A DNA stretch of 64,000 bases from Vreelandella lutescens (GCF_014640815.1 NZ_BMHM01000003.1:124001-188000); one strand, 5' to 3'. Positions 26,899 through 36,418 are shown, counted from the first letter of the stretch. Numbers and translations: made by a program. The notes: generated by a model not told the origin, from the letters alone.

Positions 26899-29360
26899 GC
26901 GGTCACCGGTGTGGCAGGCGCTACCTGAGGAGCGGGAGGCGTTCGCCAGCGCGTTAGACGTAGCGCATTACCTACCACAACAAGGGAGCTGAGTGACATA
27001 CCAATCGCTGCCAGCCAAGGGGGTACGAGGCCCATTGCTGCCAGCGGGAGCGCTGAAAAGTTATAGCACACTGACCAAATCATGTTCTGGCGCATAATAC
27101 GCCGAGTGACACCGGCAATTTCTATGGCTTCAAAAATGCGCATTAAACGTGGGCTAAGTAATACGGCATCTGCCCGTGTGCGTGCCAGGTCGGTGGCCCC
27201 ATTCATGGCGATAGCCACGTCAGCACCTGCGAGTACCGGCACATCGTTGATGCCATCGCCAATCATCACGACACACTCGCCCTGTGCCTGCAGTTCACGA
27301 AGCCGCTCAAGCTTACCCTCCGGCGATTGTCCTGCATGCCAAGTGGTGATGTTGAGCTGTTCCGCCAAGCTCTCTACGGCCTCTTGAGTGTCGCCAGAAA
27401 GCAGCTCTACCTCTAACCCCTTGGCTTGCAGGGCGGCAATGGTTTGGGCAGCATCGTCGCGAATACCGTCGTGGAGCTTAAACCAAGCACGCGGGGTGTC
27501 GTCTTCGCTTAGCAGTAGCCACTGCCCGCGACTGGGCGGCGTGAGTGGTTCAGTCGTCGCGAAATCGGGCTTGCCCAAGCGCCACGTTGCTCCGTTCAGT
27601 ACGCCTTCTAGGCCACTTCCTGTCACGCTTTTTACGTGACGCGCTTGAAGCGTTGCGTCGCGGAACGGGCGAAACGCGCGGGCAATGGGGTGCTCAGAGT
27701 GAGCTTCTAGCGCGGCCGCAATGGCGCGCAGTTGCTCGCTGCTTTGCTCCGTTAACGGGCAAGTTTGAGTGAGCTGCATCTCGCCGCGGGTCAAGGTGCC
27801 GGTCTTATCAAAGATGACCCGCGTGACGTTAGAGAGTGACTCGATAGCATCGGCGCGGGTAATCAGGACGCCGCGCTGGCGCAGCTGGCCATGCCCCGCC
27901 GTGAGAGCCGTAGGGGTGGCGAGTGCCAGGGCGCAGGGGCAGGTCACCACCAGCACAGAAAGCAGCACCCAGAGCATGCGGGAAGGGTCGATAAACCACC
28001 ACGCTATGGTGACGCAGGTAGTGACCAACAGCAAACGAAGCACGAACAGGTGCGCCATACGCGCGGCCATTTGGGCCAACCGTGGGCGGCTGGCAAAGGC
28101 GCGGTCAGTCAAATCCACAATGCCCGCCACGCGCGCATTGTTGCCTGCATGGGTAACCCGTACCGTGAGTGGGTTTTCCATATTCTGGCTTCCGCCTACA
28201 ACCTGTTCACCCACTCGGCGGGTGACGGGTAAGTACTCACCCGTCAGCATCGACTCGTCAAGACTAGACTCGCCGTCTTCAATGATGCCGTCGGCGGGAA
28301 CGCCGTGGCCGGGTTTGATCAGTACGCGGTCGCCAGGGGCCAGTTCGCTGGCGGGAAGAATACGTTCACTACCGTCGGCTTCGAGACGGGTAGCTGACAC
28401 CGGCAGGACGCCACTGAGCGCATTGCCACTATGGCCACTGCGGCGGCGGGCGCGGCCTTCCACGTAACGGCCAAACAGCAGGAAAAAGGTGAACATGGCG
28501 ACGGAGTCAAAATAGACCTCGCCCACGTTAAATAGCACCGCATAGCTGCTGGCGAGATAGGCGCCGCCAATGGCAATGGAAACGGGCACGTCCATGCCGA
28601 GCACGCCCACTTTTAAGTCGCGTAGGGCATTGCGGAAAAAAGGCAATGCTGAAAAGAACACCACCGGCGTTGCCAGCGCGAACGATAGCCAGTGAAACAG
28701 CGCAAAGAAGTCCTCGCTGAGCTCCCCAGGGCCCGATACGTAAATCGGGATGGAGAACATCATCACCTGCATCATACCGACTGCTGCGACAATCAGACGG
28801 CGTACGTTCATACGCTCTTCATGCTGAAGACGAATCTGGGCTTGGTCAGGTTCGTAGGGCTGCGCATCGTAACCAATGGCGGCAAGCTCAGCAAACAGCT
28901 GCGAGAGCTTGACGGCGCTGGGATCCCAGGAGATGCGCAAGCGGTGATGGGTCAGGTTGACCGCACTTGAAGCCACGCCTTCCAGCGCATTCAGGCGGTG
29001 CTCAATCAGCCAGGCGCAGGCGGCACAGGTAATGCCCTCAACGGCGAGGGTGGCTCTAACGTGACCTTCATCGCCCTCAGGGTGAACAAACTGAGCCTGT
29101 AGGCCGGGGTCGTCAAACACCGACCAGGTATCTGCTTTCGCAGCCTGATGCTCGTCGGGGCGCTCGGGCAGTTCGGTACGGTAGCGGTAATAGCTCTCTA
29201 AACCGCCATCCACAATCGCATGGGCCACGGCCTCGCAACCGGGGCAGCAGAGGGAGTGTGGTGTGTCATCTATGACAATACGCCACGGTGCCCCATCAGG
29301 CACCGGACTGCCACAGTGGTAGCAGCTTAAGTCGTGGCGGCTTAGCGTGGTTGTGCTCAT
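26895..29360 (-). CDS. ccoI: Copper-exporting P1B-type ATPase CcoI
   Basis: An 821-residue copper pump that supplies or exports Cu for the cbb3 oxidase binuclear centre. It has an N-terminal CYHC...CCPGC metal-binding element (residues 14-40), an HMA domain with GITCAACAW near 110, eight helices with CPCALALATPTAL, the actuator LTGEYLP, phosphorylated D518 in DKTGTLT and the hinge GDGINDVP. This N-terminal arrangement is that of CcoI/FixI and not CopA. It overlaps ccoH and ccoS by four bases each. Confidence 0.96.
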   Translation of the reverse strand: MSTTTLSRHDLSCYHCGSPVPDGAPWRIVIDDTPHSLCCPGCEAVAHAIVDGGLESYYRYRTELPERPDEHQAAKADTWSVFDDPGLQAQFVHPEGDEGHVRATLAVEGITCAACAWLIEHRLNALEGVASSAVNLTHHRLRISWDPSAVKLSQLFAELAAIGYDAQPYEPDQAQIRLQHEERMNVRRLIVAAVGMMQVMMFSIPIYVSGPGELSEDFFALFHWLSFALATPVVFFSALPFFRNALRDLKVGVLGMDVPVSIAIGGAYLASSYAVLFNVGEVYFDSVAMFTFFLLFGRYVEGRARRRSGHSGNALSGVLPVSATRLEADGSERILPASELAPGDRVLIKPGHGVPADGIIEDGESSLDESMLTGEYLPVTRRVGEQVVGGSQNMENPLTVRVTHAGNNARVAGIVDLTDRAFASRPRLAQMAARMAHLFVLRLLLVTTCVTIAWWFIDPSRMLWVLLSVLVVTCPCALALATPTALTAGHGQLRQRGVLITRADAIESLSNVTRVIFDKTGTLTRGEMQLTQTCPLTEQSSEQLRAIAAALEAHSEHPIARAFRPFRDATLQARHVKSVTGSGLEGVLNGATWRLGKPDFATTEPLTPPSRGQWLLLSEDDTPRAWFKLHDGIRDDAAQTIAALQAKGLEVELLSGDTQEAVESLAEQLNITTWHAGQSPEGKLERLRELQAQGECVVMIGDGINDVPVLAGADVAIAMNGATDLARTRADAVLLSPRLMRIFEAIEIAGVTRRIMRQNMIWSVCYNFSALPLAAMGLVPPWLAAIGMSLSSLVVVGNALRLTRWRTPPAPQVAPATPVTA

Positions 29361-29878
29361 TCGCTCTCTGTACGTCCTCCGGGTAGGAGGGCAACACTCT
29401 CTTCATTGGGGAAGCGGGCTTCGCCAATCAGCCGCCAATCAGCTTCGGTCTGCTGTGGCTGTAGCTGGATATACCAGCGGTAACGCAGGTTATCAGGGCC
29501 TTGGGTGATGTAGCGGCCTTCGCGCACATGTTGCAGGACAAACTCTTGGTCGCGGTCATCCTGGGTAGGGAAAATAAGGGTCAGGTAGAGTGTCTCAGGG
29601 CGGTCATTGCCGGCAAGATCAAGGACGATATCGCTCGTCACCGGGTCGATACGCAGCTCTGCGGACAGCTCTAGCTCCTGGGCGCGCTCTTGCTTTGCCA
29701 GCACCATGTTAATGGCCTTGCCATGTTCGTAGTAATCCTCTTGTACCACCATGCCATCAGCAGTTTTGATCGATAGCACTGCGAACGTGGTGCTGACAAT
29801 AATCGAGGAAAACAGCAGGCCAAGCAGAAACCAAGGCCAAAACTGTTTATACCAGGGCTGGATGGGAGTATCGGACAT
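29357..29878 (-). CDS. ccoH: FixH-family protein CcoH
   Basis: A 173-residue protein with one membrane helix near residues 10-33 (WPWFLLGLLFSSIIVSTTF) and a periplasmic FixH domain that begins DGMVVQEDYYEHGKAIN. CcoH is required for stable cbb3 assembly. It starts 7 bases after ccoG ends and overlaps ccoI by four bases. Confidence 0.93.
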   Translation of the reverse strand: MSDTPIQPWYKQFWPWFLLGLLFSSIIVSTTFAVLSIKTADGMVVQEDYYEHGKAINMVLAKQERAQELELSAELRIDPVTSDIVLDLAGNDRPETLYLTLIFPTQDDRDQEFVLQHVREGRYITQGPDNLRYRWYIQLQPQQTEADWRLIGEARFPNEESVALLPGGRTESE

Positions 29879-29884
29879 GAATCA

Positions 29885-31321
29885 TTATCTCCTAACGTCG
29901 CCTAAGAAGCGTGCTTCACGCTCTGAGCGAATAGTCTCATCTTGCTGCGACTGCAGCGTAAAAGTGATGGCATGGCTAGGCTCGCTTAACGATGCGGGGT
30001 CAGCCAGCACCGTAATCACTTGGATGCGAGACTCTCCGGCGGGCACGCGCAGCGAGGTATTATCCAATTGGAGGTTAGGCAAGCCTGCTGCGCTAATATC
30101 GTAGGTATGGTCCTGGTTATCCAGGTTGCGGATAGTCAGGCTGTAGACGTTGCTAATCTGCCCGTCGCGGGTCATTTGATACAGCTGTGTGCGTTCGCGT
30201 TCAGCGTCAAAGCTCAGCGGAGTGCGGTCATTGACCGCCCAGGCGAAGGTAGCCATCATCACCACCAGGGCAACGAGATACCCGATTAGGCGCGGACGAA
30301 GAATATGGCTCTTTTTACCTTCCAGCGCGTTTTCCGTGGTGTAGCGAATCAGCCCTTTGGGGTAACCCATTTTGTCCATGACGCTGTCGCAGGCATCAAT
30401 ACAGGCGGCGCAGGTGATGCACTCGTATTGCAGGCCGTCGCGAATATCGATACCGGTGGGGCATACCTGCACACAGAGCTCGCAGTCGATGCAGTCACCC
30501 AAACCGGCCTCCCGAGCTTGGGTGTGGCTGAGCGATTTCTTGCGGTGGCCACGCGGCTCGCCGCGCGCTTCGTCGTAAGAGACGATCAGCGTATCGCGAT
30601 CAAACATCACCGACTGAAAGCGCGCATAGGGGCACATATAAATACACACCTGTTCACGCAGCCAGCCTGCGTTGAGGTAGGTGAATACTAAAAAGAAGCC
30701 CACCCAAAAATAGGACCAGCCATGAGCTTCCAAGGTGGGAAGCTCCATCACTAGGTCACGAATCGGCGTAAAGTAACCCACAAACGTTATGCCCGTGGCC
30801 AAAGCGATAAGCAGCCAAGCAGTATGTTTTGCGCCCTTACGCCAAGCTTTGCTGGCATTCATTGGCTGATTATCCAGCTTGATGCGCTGGTTGCGCGACC
30901 CCTCGATGCGGTGCTCAAGCCAGATGAACAGAAACGTCCAAACGCTTTGAGGACAGGTGTAACCGCACCAGACCCGTCCAGCAAACACAGTGATTAAAAA
31001 TAATCCAAACGCGCAAATAATCAGCAGCCACGACAGCAAGATAAATTCCTGGGGATAAAACGTGGCGGCAAAGATGTGGAACTCTCGGCCTGGCAGGTCA
31101 AACCACACAGCAGGGCGGTCACCCCAGTTAAGCCAAGGGAGGAGAAAGAACCCCATCATCAGTGCCCAGTTGGCGCTGCGCCGTACCTTTTGAAACAGCC
31201 CCTTAATCTCCCGCACATAGATATGTCGCCGTTTGGCATACATCTCTTGGGTCGTTGTTTCACCAGGGGTATGGTGCCCAACGGCTGGCGGCGTTATATC
31301 GTGGCTAGGTATTTTTTCCAT
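29885..31321 (-). CDS. ccoG: cbb3 oxidase accessory Fe-S protein CcoG
   Basis: A 478-residue inner-membrane protein with five helices, a CGYTCPQSVW motif, and two ferredoxin-like clusters (CIDCELCVQVCP and CITCAACIDAC, the second followed by YPKGLIRY). By family it reduces copper for cbb3 assembly. A C-terminal Ig-like periplasmic domain follows. It starts the ccoGHIS unit; the 212 bases to ccoP hold that operon's terminator and presumably the ccoG promoter. Confidence 0.95.
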   Translation of the reverse strand: MEKIPSHDITPPAVGHHTPGETTTQEMYAKRRHIYVREIKGLFQKVRRSANWALMMGFFLLPWLNWGDRPAVWFDLPGREFHIFAATFYPQEFILLSWLLIICAFGLFLITVFAGRVWCGYTCPQSVWTFLFIWLEHRIEGSRNQRIKLDNQPMNASKAWRKGAKHTAWLLIALATGITFVGYFTPIRDLVMELPTLEAHGWSYFWVGFFLVFTYLNAGWLREQVCIYMCPYARFQSVMFDRDTLIVSYDEARGEPRGHRKKSLSHTQAREAGLGDCIDCELCVQVCPTGIDIRDGLQYECITCAACIDACDSVMDKMGYPKGLIRYTTENALEGKKSHILRPRLIGYLVALVVMMATFAWAVNDRTPLSFDAERERTQLYQMTRDGQISNVYSLTIRNLDNQDHTYDISAAGLPNLQLDNTSLRVPAGESRIQVITVLADPASLSEPSHAITFTLQSQQDETIRSEREARFLGDVRR

Positions 31322-31473
31322 GGCGGTGATCGCAGCTCAATAGGCATGAGTGGACGGCAGCGTAGCTATCGTAACGCTAGAACTCGACGCTGGATGCCAA
31401 GTCGCTAAACACAAATCGCTAAACAATAGTGTAACGGATAGGCTGATAGCTGAGCGGACGTTAGATGTAGAAA

Positions 31474-31496
31474 GGGTGCGGTATGTAACCGCACCC
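31474..31496 (-). terminator. Terminator after ccoNOQP
   Basis: GGGTGCGGT (31474-31482) pairs with ACCGCACCC (31488-31496), loop ATGTA. Read on the minus strand it is followed by TTTCTACATC. It lies 38 bases past the ccoP stop and separates ccoNOQP from ccoGHIS. Confidence 0.75.
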
Positions 31497-31533
31497 CTTC
31501 GATCTACTTGGCGTTATACGCCCATCAACGGGG

Positions 31534-32463
31534 TTAGTCGTTGAAACGCAGGCTGTAAACGTAGGCTGCCACCAAGTGAACACGCTCTTCACCGATGTAG
31601 GCTGCCTGGGCAGGCATATGGCCGTTACGACCGTTACGCAGCGTCTGGCGGATAGAGTCGCCAACGCTTTGGCCTGGTGCTAAGTAGAGCCACACATCAT
31701 CGGTCAGGTTGGGAGCGCCAAGGGCGATATTACCTGTACCACTTGGGGCGTGACACGCGGCACACGCTGCCAAGAAGGTGCTTTCACCGCTGGCGGCGCG
31801 CTCAGCGTCATGCTCTTCACCAGAGAGAGAGAGCACGTACTGGGTCAGGTTCTCGATGTTGTTCTCACCCAGCTGCTGCCAAGACGGCATTAAACCGTTA
31901 CGGCCGTTATTCAGCGTGGTCAGAATGTTCTCGGGTTCGCCACCATAGAGCCAATCGTCATCGGTCAAATTGGGGAAGCCGTAGCCACCCTGCGCGTTCG
32001 AGCCATGACATACGGCACAGTTATTTAGGTAAATGCGCTCAGCTACCTGCATGGCGTCGGCATCTCGCGCTAGGTCGGGAATGGGCACTTCCTGATACTG
32101 AGCAAAAATCGGTGTAAACCGCTCTTCAGCATCAGCCACTTCCTTTTCCCACTGGCTCTCCTGGGACCAGCCTAGAACGCCTGCGTAATTGCCCAAACCT
32201 GGGTAAAGCACTAGGTAGCCGAGTGCAAATACCACGGTTAGGATAAAGAGCTTGAACCACCACTGAGGCAGTGGGTTGTCGTACTCTTCAATGCCATCAG
32301 CCGCGTGGCCAGTTGTTTCGACATTGCCATCAGCATCAGGGATTTTGTCGGTCCGGCGGTTGGCTAATAAAATCCAAACGCTCAGCGCGATCGTGCCCAG
32401 TGTGATGACAATAATCCAGGCGCTCCAAAAGCTGGATAGGGAGTCACCCCATAAATTATTCAT
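31534..32463 (-). CDS. ccoP: cbb3-type cytochrome c oxidase subunit III (dihaem)
   Basis: A 309-residue membrane-anchored dihaem cytochrome c: an N-terminal FixP helical hairpin (about 12-80), then haem sites CAVCH and CAACH with the usual distal methionines (LMPSW and HMPAQ). It passes electrons to CcoN. The start overlaps ccoQ by four bases. Confidence 0.97.
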   Translation of the reverse strand: MNNLWGDSLSSFWSAWIIVITLGTIALSVWILLANRRTDKIPDADGNVETTGHAADGIEEYDNPLPQWWFKLFILTVVFALGYLVLYPGLGNYAGVLGWSQESQWEKEVADAEERFTPIFAQYQEVPIPDLARDADAMQVAERIYLNNCAVCHGSNAQGGYGFPNLTDDDWLYGGEPENILTTLNNGRNGLMPSWQQLGENNIENLTQYVLSLSGEEHDAERAASGESTFLAACAACHAPSGTGNIALGAPNLTDDVWLYLAPGQSVGDSIRQTLRNGRNGHMPAQAAYIGEERVHLVAAYVYSLRFND

Positions 32464-32678
32464 CTATTTTTATCTCCCCTGTCGTGGCGGGAATCCGCTT
32501 CGTGTGTGGTCGAAGCATGCTTATCACGGGTCGGCTGCTTATCATCATCAGCGAAGGGCAGGTTAGCCGCTTCGTCAAAATCAGGCTTTCTTCGCTTAGA
32601 GTAGGCCCATAAAAAGATGCCTATGAAAGCGATAATCAGAAAGAACGTGATAAGGCCTCGGAAAGTTCCCGTATCCAT
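32460..32678 (-). CDS. ccoQ: cbb3-type oxidase subunit CcoQ
   Basis: A 72-residue protein with one helix at 8-25 (GLITFFLIIAFIGIFLWAYS) and a long hydrophilic tail rich in Asp, His and Lys. Position between ccoO (gap of 3 bases) and ccoP (overlap of 4) and the FixQ-type start identify it. Confidence 0.92.
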   Translation of the reverse strand: MDTGTFRGLITFFLIIAFIGIFLWAYSKRRKPDFDEAANLPFADDDKQPTRDKHASTTHEADSRHDRGDKNR

Positions 32679-32681
32679 AAC

Positions 32682-33290
32682 TTAACGTGTGCCCTCGAGC
32701 ACGGTTCCTAGCTGTTGGAGATAAGCAACCAGCGCAGTAATTTCTTGCTGGCCACGTACCTCTGCCGTGGCAGTGGCGATATCGTCATCGGTATAGGGCA
32801 CGCCTAGTTGACGAAGCGTCCGCATTTTACGCGGAGTCGCTTCACCATCAAGGGTCCGCTCAAATAGCCAGGGGTAAGCGGGCATGATGGATTCAGGCAC
32901 GACATCACGTGGGTTGTACATGTGGGCACGGTGCCAATCATCACTATAACGACCGCCAACACGCGCTAGGTCAGGACCTGTACGCTTGGAGCCCCACAGG
33001 AAGTTGTGCTCATACACCTGCTCACCCGCGACATTGTAGTGACCGTAACGCTCGGTTTCTGCACGGAAGGGGCGCACCATCTGCGAGTGGCAGCCTACGC
33101 AGCCCTCGCGGCGATAGATGTCGCGGCCTTCCAGCTCAAGCGCGGTAAGAGGGCGCAGCCCCTCTACCGGCTCGTTGGTCTGCTTCTGGAAGAACAGCGG
33201 AACGACTTCGGCCAAACCAGCGAAGCTGATCGCAACGAGGATCAACACGGCGAGTAGGCCAACGTTCTTTTCAACAATCTCGTGTTTCAT
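32682..33290 (-). CDS. ccoO: cbb3-type cytochrome c oxidase subunit II (monohaem)
   Basis: A 202-residue membrane-anchored monohaem cytochrome: an N-terminal helix near 10-33 ([19 protein letters not shown]), the haem site [15 protein letters not shown], and GPDLARVGG, the FixO signature. It lies 19 bases after ccoN. Confidence 0.97.
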   Translation of the reverse strand: MKHEIVEKNVGLLAVLILVAISFAGLAEVVPLFFQKQTNEPVEGLRPLTALELEGRDIYRREGCVGCHSQMVRPFRAETERYGHYNVAGEQVYEHNFLWGSKRTGPDLARVGGRYSDDWHRAHMYNPRDVVPESIMPAYPWLFERTLDGEATPRKMRTLRQLGVPYTDDDIATATAEVRGQQEITALVAYLQQLGTVLEGTR

Positions 33291-33309
33291 TGGTCTTAAC
33301 TTCCCCGGT

Positions 33310-34734
33310 TTAAGCGGCTTGCGGCGTGGTGAGGCCGATGGCTTCGCGGCGCTTCACGGTCATGTACACGTTGAATGCCATAAGCAGCATGCCCGTTACC
33401 CAGAAGAGGCCGCCGACTAGGCGAACAAAGTAACCGGGCCCACTTGCTTCGACCGACTCGACAAAGGTGTACATCAGCGTGCCGTCAGCATTAATGGCGC
33501 GCCACATGAGGCCCTGCATAATGCCGTTCACCCACATAGCGGCGATATACAGCACGGTGCCGATGGTCGCCAGCCAGAAATGCACGGCAATCAGGCTTAC
33601 AGAGTACATTTCGGTGCGGCCAAACACCCGTGGAATCAGGTGATACATAGATCCGATGGTAATCATCGCGACCCAGCCAAGTGCACCAGAGTGAACGTGA
33701 CCAATTGTCCAGTCGGTGTAGTGCGATAGTGCGTTAACGGTTTTGATGGCCATCATCGGGCCTTCGAAGGTCGACATGCCGTAGAACGACAGGGCAACCA
33801 CCAGGAAGCGCAGGGTCGGATCGGTGCGCAGCTTATGCCAAGCGCCTGACAGCGTCATCATACCGTTGATCATACCGCCCCAGGAGGGAGCCAACAGAAT
33901 GATCGACATAATCATGCCCAGCGACTGGGCCCAGTTGGGCAGCGCTGTGTAGTGCAGGTGGTGTGGACCCGCCCACATGTAGATCATGATCAGCGCCCAG
34001 AAGTGGACGATCGATAAACGATAGGAGTAGATCGGGCGCTCGGCCTGCTTTGGCACGAAGTAGTACATCATGCCCAGGAAGCCCGCTGTCAGGAAGAAGC
34101 CAACCGCGTTGTGGCCATACCACCATTGCACCATCGCATCGACAGCACCTGCGTAAATGGAGGTGGAGTACATGGGAGTGACGGGGATGGCAGCATTATT
34201 AACGATGTGCAGAACGCCAACGGTCAGAATAAACGCAGCAAAGAACCAGTTCGCTACATAGATGTGCGACGTGGTGCGCTTCTTAACCGTCATCAAGAAC
34301 ACGATCGCATAGCTGATCCACACTACCGCCAGCAGTATGTTGATCGGCCACTCAAGCTCTGCGTACTCTTTCGTGGTGGTGTAGCCCAACGGCAGTGACA
34401 CCACCGCAGACAGGATAACCGCTTGCCACCCCCAAAAGGTGAACGCTGCGAGCTTGTCAGAGAACAGGCGTGTCTGACAGGTACGCTGAACGACATAATA
34501 AGACGTCGCAAAAAGCGCTGAGCCACCGAAGGCGAAGATAACGGCGTTAGTATGTAACGGACGAAGACGCCCGAAGCTAGTCCAAGGTAGGCCGAGGTTC
34601 AGTTGCGGCCAGACCAGCTGGGAGGCAAGGATAACGCCAAGCGTCATACCTACGATGCCCCACACAACGGTCATAATCGCGAACTGCCGAACTACCTTGT
34701 AATTGTAGGTCGGGTGTTCCAATGCTGTGCTCAT
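33310..34734 (-). CDS. ccoN: cbb3-type cytochrome c oxidase subunit I
   Basis: The 474-residue catalytic subunit, with 12 helices, the haem b/b3 and CuB histidines in [32 protein letters not shown] and [10 protein letters not shown]. It reduces O2 with high affinity and pumps protons. I chose the ATG at 34734, which gives [15 protein letters not shown]; an extension of 23 residues to 34803 lacks resemblance to the family. The ribosome-binding site is weak (GGGAA). A candidate Anr box lies 96-109 bases upstream. Confidence 0.97.
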   Translation of the reverse strand: MSTALEHPTYNYKVVRQFAIMTVVWGIVGMTLGVILASQLVWPQLNLGLPWTSFGRLRPLHTNAVIFAFGGSALFATSYYVVQRTCQTRLFSDKLAAFTFWGWQAVILSAVVSLPLGYTTTKEYAELEWPINILLAVVWISYAIVFLMTVKKRTTSHIYVANWFFAAFILTVGVLHIVNNAAIPVTPMYSTSIYAGAVDAMVQWWYGHNAVGFFLTAGFLGMMYYFVPKQAERPIYSYRLSIVHFWALIMIYMWAGPHHLHYTALPNWAQSLGMIMSIILLAPSWGGMINGMMTLSGAWHKLRTDPTLRFLVVALSFYGMSTFEGPMMAIKTVNALSHYTDWTIGHVHSGALGWVAMITIGSMYHLIPRVFGRTEMYSVSLIAVHFWLATIGTVLYIAAMWVNGIMQGLMWRAINADGTLMYTFVESVEASGPGYFVRLVGGLFWVTGMLLMAFNVYMTVKRREAIGLTTPQAA

Positions 34735-34829
34735 TTCATGTTCCCATCGAACGCGGTTAGGGGGTAACCCATGGCATTTTGCAATCGCACGTTGCCATCG
34801 CATTTTGCACGGGTGCGGCCACCCGCTTG

Positions 34830-34843
34830 ATGATGCAGGTCAA
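34830..34843 (-). promoter_or_regulatory. Candidate Anr/FNR box upstream of ccoNOQP
   Basis: On the minus strand the sequence reads TTGACCTGCATCAT, matching TTGAT-N4-ATCAA with two mismatches; one change falls in each half site. It lies in the divergent region between ccoN and the hydrolase gene. The expected -10 region downstream is not convincing. Confidence 0.5.
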
Positions 34844-34924
34844 GATCCGGCCTAGATTCTATCGCAGCCGCGCCCTAAGCTGAACACGCCAATGGATGTA
34901 ACGCTGAATTATTAGGAGTCATGA

Positions 34925-35680
34925 GTGTCGTACTACGCCAATCACACGTTTAGGTGCATGACGCCAAAGGCGCTGGTTGAACAGGCAACTAGCCCAGCTA
35001 TTCAGCGGTTTATCGTCGATGGCTACGGGCCTGTCAGTGTTTCAGGCATCCCTAAGATAGGGCGAATCGTACTGGCCCATGGCGCGGGTGCAGGGCACCT
35101 ATCTGATTTTATGCGGCAATTTGCCGCGACGTTGTCCAGCCAAGGGCTTCAGGTCTGGGCGATTGACTTCCCCTATATGCAGCAAATGAATGAGCAGGGC
35201 AAACGTCGGCCCCCGCCGCCGGTGAAGAAAACCGTCGCGCATTTTGCCAATTGGTACGATCTCATTGCTCCGCTGGACAAGAGCCCACTGTGGGTTGGGG
35301 GGAAATCCATGGGAGGTCGCGTTGCGTCACTGTTTGCCAGTGAGCGCCGCTGTGGAGGTGTGGTGGCAGCAGGCTATCCCTTTCATCCGCCTAAAAAGCC
35401 TGAGTCACTGCGCACGGAGCACCTGTCAGCGATTGTTGACCCGACCCTTATCCTCCAGGGCGAGCGCGACCCCTTCGGTACCCGAGCAGAGGTGTTAAGC
35501 TACGGCTTGCCATCCTCTATACGTCTCCAATGGCTGACGGATGGCGATCATGATTTTAAACCTCGGCGGGCGTCTGGAATAAATCAGCAGGTTTTGATTG
35601 ACGAAGCGGCCATAGTTGCGGCATCCTTCGTCCGCGCTCACCAAGCGGTTGCTGCAGGAACGTTGTGTACACGGGTTTAA
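34925..35680 (+). CDS. Alpha/beta-hydrolase (KANL3/Tex30-like)
   Basis: A 251-residue hydrolase of the alpha/beta fold: LAHGAGAGH near 56-64 (oxyanion region), the nucleophile elbow GGKSMGGR near 124-131 (Ser127), an acid in GERDPFG and the catalytic His in DGDHDFKPR. The KANL3/Tex30 family (bacterial YcjY-like relatives) has no firm substrate. The GTG at 34925 has AGGAG at 34914-34918; the next in-frame ATG at 34958 lacks one. A short frame from ATG 34921 overlaps this start and ends after ten codons. Confidence 0.8.
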   Translation: MSYYANHTFRCMTPKALVEQATSPAIQRFIVDGYGPVSVSGIPKIGRIVLAHGAGAGHLSDFMRQFAATLSSQGLQVWAIDFPYMQQMNEQGKRRPPPPVKKTVAHFANWYDLIAPLDKSPLWVGGKSMGGRVASLFASERRCGGVVAAGYPFHPPKKPESLRTEHLSAIVDPTLILQGERDPFGTRAEVLSYGLPSSIRLQWLTDGDHDFKPRRASGINQQVLIDEAAIVAASFVRAHQAVAAGTLCTRV

Positions 35681-35703
35681 ATCAAAAGTTTAAACGCAAA
35701 GTA

Positions 35704-35731
35704 TTGACAATCCACCAAGCTTCTGTAGAAT
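35704..35731 (+). promoter_or_regulatory. Sigma-70 promoter of the tRNA array
   Basis: A perfect -35 TTGACA (35704-35709) is followed after 16 bases by TAGAAT (35726-35731). The first tRNA gene begins 20 bases later, a normal distance for a tRNA promoter. Confidence 0.8.
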
Positions 35732-35750
35732 GCAGCGCCACGTGACCAGC

Positions 35751-35826
35751 GGGTGGTTAGCTCAGTTGGGAGAGCACCAGCCTTACAAGCTGGGGGTCAC
35801 TGGTTCGAACCCAGTACCACCCACCA
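35751..35826 (+). tRNA. tRNA-Val (anticodon TAC), copy 1
   Basis: 76 bases including the encoded CCA. The acceptor GGGTGGT pairs with ACCACCC, the anticodon loop is CTTACAA, and the T arm is intact. The second copy lies at 36343 and has the same sequence. Confidence 0.97.
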
Positions 35827-35872
35827 TTTATTTGGTGCCCTGGAAACGTGATGCAGTAAATGATGTATATGC

Positions 35873-35949
35873 GGACCGGTAGTTCAGTTGGTTAGAATGC
35901 CGGCCTGTCACGCCGGAGGTCGCGAGTTCGAGTCTCGTCCGGTCCGCCA
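35873..35949 (+). tRNA. tRNA-Asp (anticodon GTC), copy 1
   Basis: 77 bases with CCA encoded. The acceptor GGACCGG pairs with CCGGTCC; the anticodon loop is CTGTCAC. Its D loop reads AGTTGGTT, like copy 2. It is the first unit of the 114-bp array. Confidence 0.97.
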
Positions 35950-35986
35950 TCATCATAATTACTTGCATAATAAGTTATCGCTATTC

Positions 35987-36063
35987 GGACCGGTAGTTCA
36001 GTTGGTTAGAATGCCGGCCTGTCACGCCGGAGGTCGCGAGTTCGAGTCTCGTCCGGTCCGCCA
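35987..36063 (+). tRNA. tRNA-Asp (anticodon GTC), copy 2
   Basis: Identical to copy 1 across all 77 bases, D loop AGTTGGTT, and followed by the same 37-base spacer. Confidence 0.97.
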
Positions 36064-36100
36064 TCATCATAATTACTTGCATAATAAGTTATCGCTATTC

Positions 36101-36177
36101 GGACCGGTAGTTCAGTCGGTTAGAATGCCGGCCTGTCACGCCGGAGGTCGCGAGTTCGAGTCTCGTCCGGTCCGCCA
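36101..36177 (+). tRNA. tRNA-Asp (anticodon GTC), copy 3
   Basis: Differs from copies 1 and 2 at one D-loop base (AGTCGGTT). The same 37-base spacer follows. Confidence 0.97.
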
Positions 36178-36214
36178 TCATCATAATTACTTGCATAATA
36201 AGTTATCGCTATTC

Positions 36215-36291
36215 GGACCGGTAGTTCAGTCGGTTAGAATGCCGGCCTGTCACGCCGGAGGTCGCGAGTTCGAGTCTCGTCCGGTCCGCCA
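36215..36291 (+). tRNA. tRNA-Asp (anticodon GTC), copy 4
   Basis: Same sequence as copy 3 (D loop AGTCGGTT). The downstream sequence is no longer the array spacer. Confidence 0.97.
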
Positions 36292-36342
36292 CGATAACTC
36301 GATAAGTAGTTCTATTGATAAGCGGTAAGCTTTCAATACCCC

Positions 36343-36418
36343 GGGTGGTTAGCTCAGTTGGGAGAGCACCAGCCTTACAAGCTGGGGGTCACTGGTTCGA
36401 ACCCAGTACCACCCACCA
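36343..36418 (+). tRNA. tRNA-Val (anticodon TAC), copy 2
   Basis: 76 bases with CCA, identical to the copy at 35751. It has a different upstream context from copy 1. Confidence 0.97.

Larger units (their letters stand above)
35873..36291 (+). repeat. 114-bp tandem repeat carrying four tRNA-Asp genes
   Basis: Starts at 35873, 35987, 36101 and 36215 are exactly 114 bases apart: a 77-base tRNA plus a 37-base spacer that is identical in all three intervals. This is a recent tandem amplification of one transcription segment. Confidence 0.95.

Noticed and set aside
27769-28467. Plus-strand frame of 232 codons opposite ccoI
   Set aside because: Antisense to conserved P-type ATPase motifs, Ser/Arg-rich and without a family.
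31322-31470. Anr box before ccoG (TTGAGCTGCGATCA on the minus strand)
   Set aside because: The second half site is out of register by one base, so it does not fit the consensus spacing.
34827-34843. TTGAT...GTCAA read as an Anr box with its first half at 34827
   Set aside because: That pairing is three bases too long; the correctly spaced reading at 34830-34843 was used instead.
35888-36328. Open frame of 146 codons with four near-identical 38-residue repeats (MPACHAGGREFESRPVRH type)
   Set aside because: It is read through four tandem tRNA-Asp genes and their spacers. The repeat arises from the 114-bp array (divisible by 3), not from a protein.
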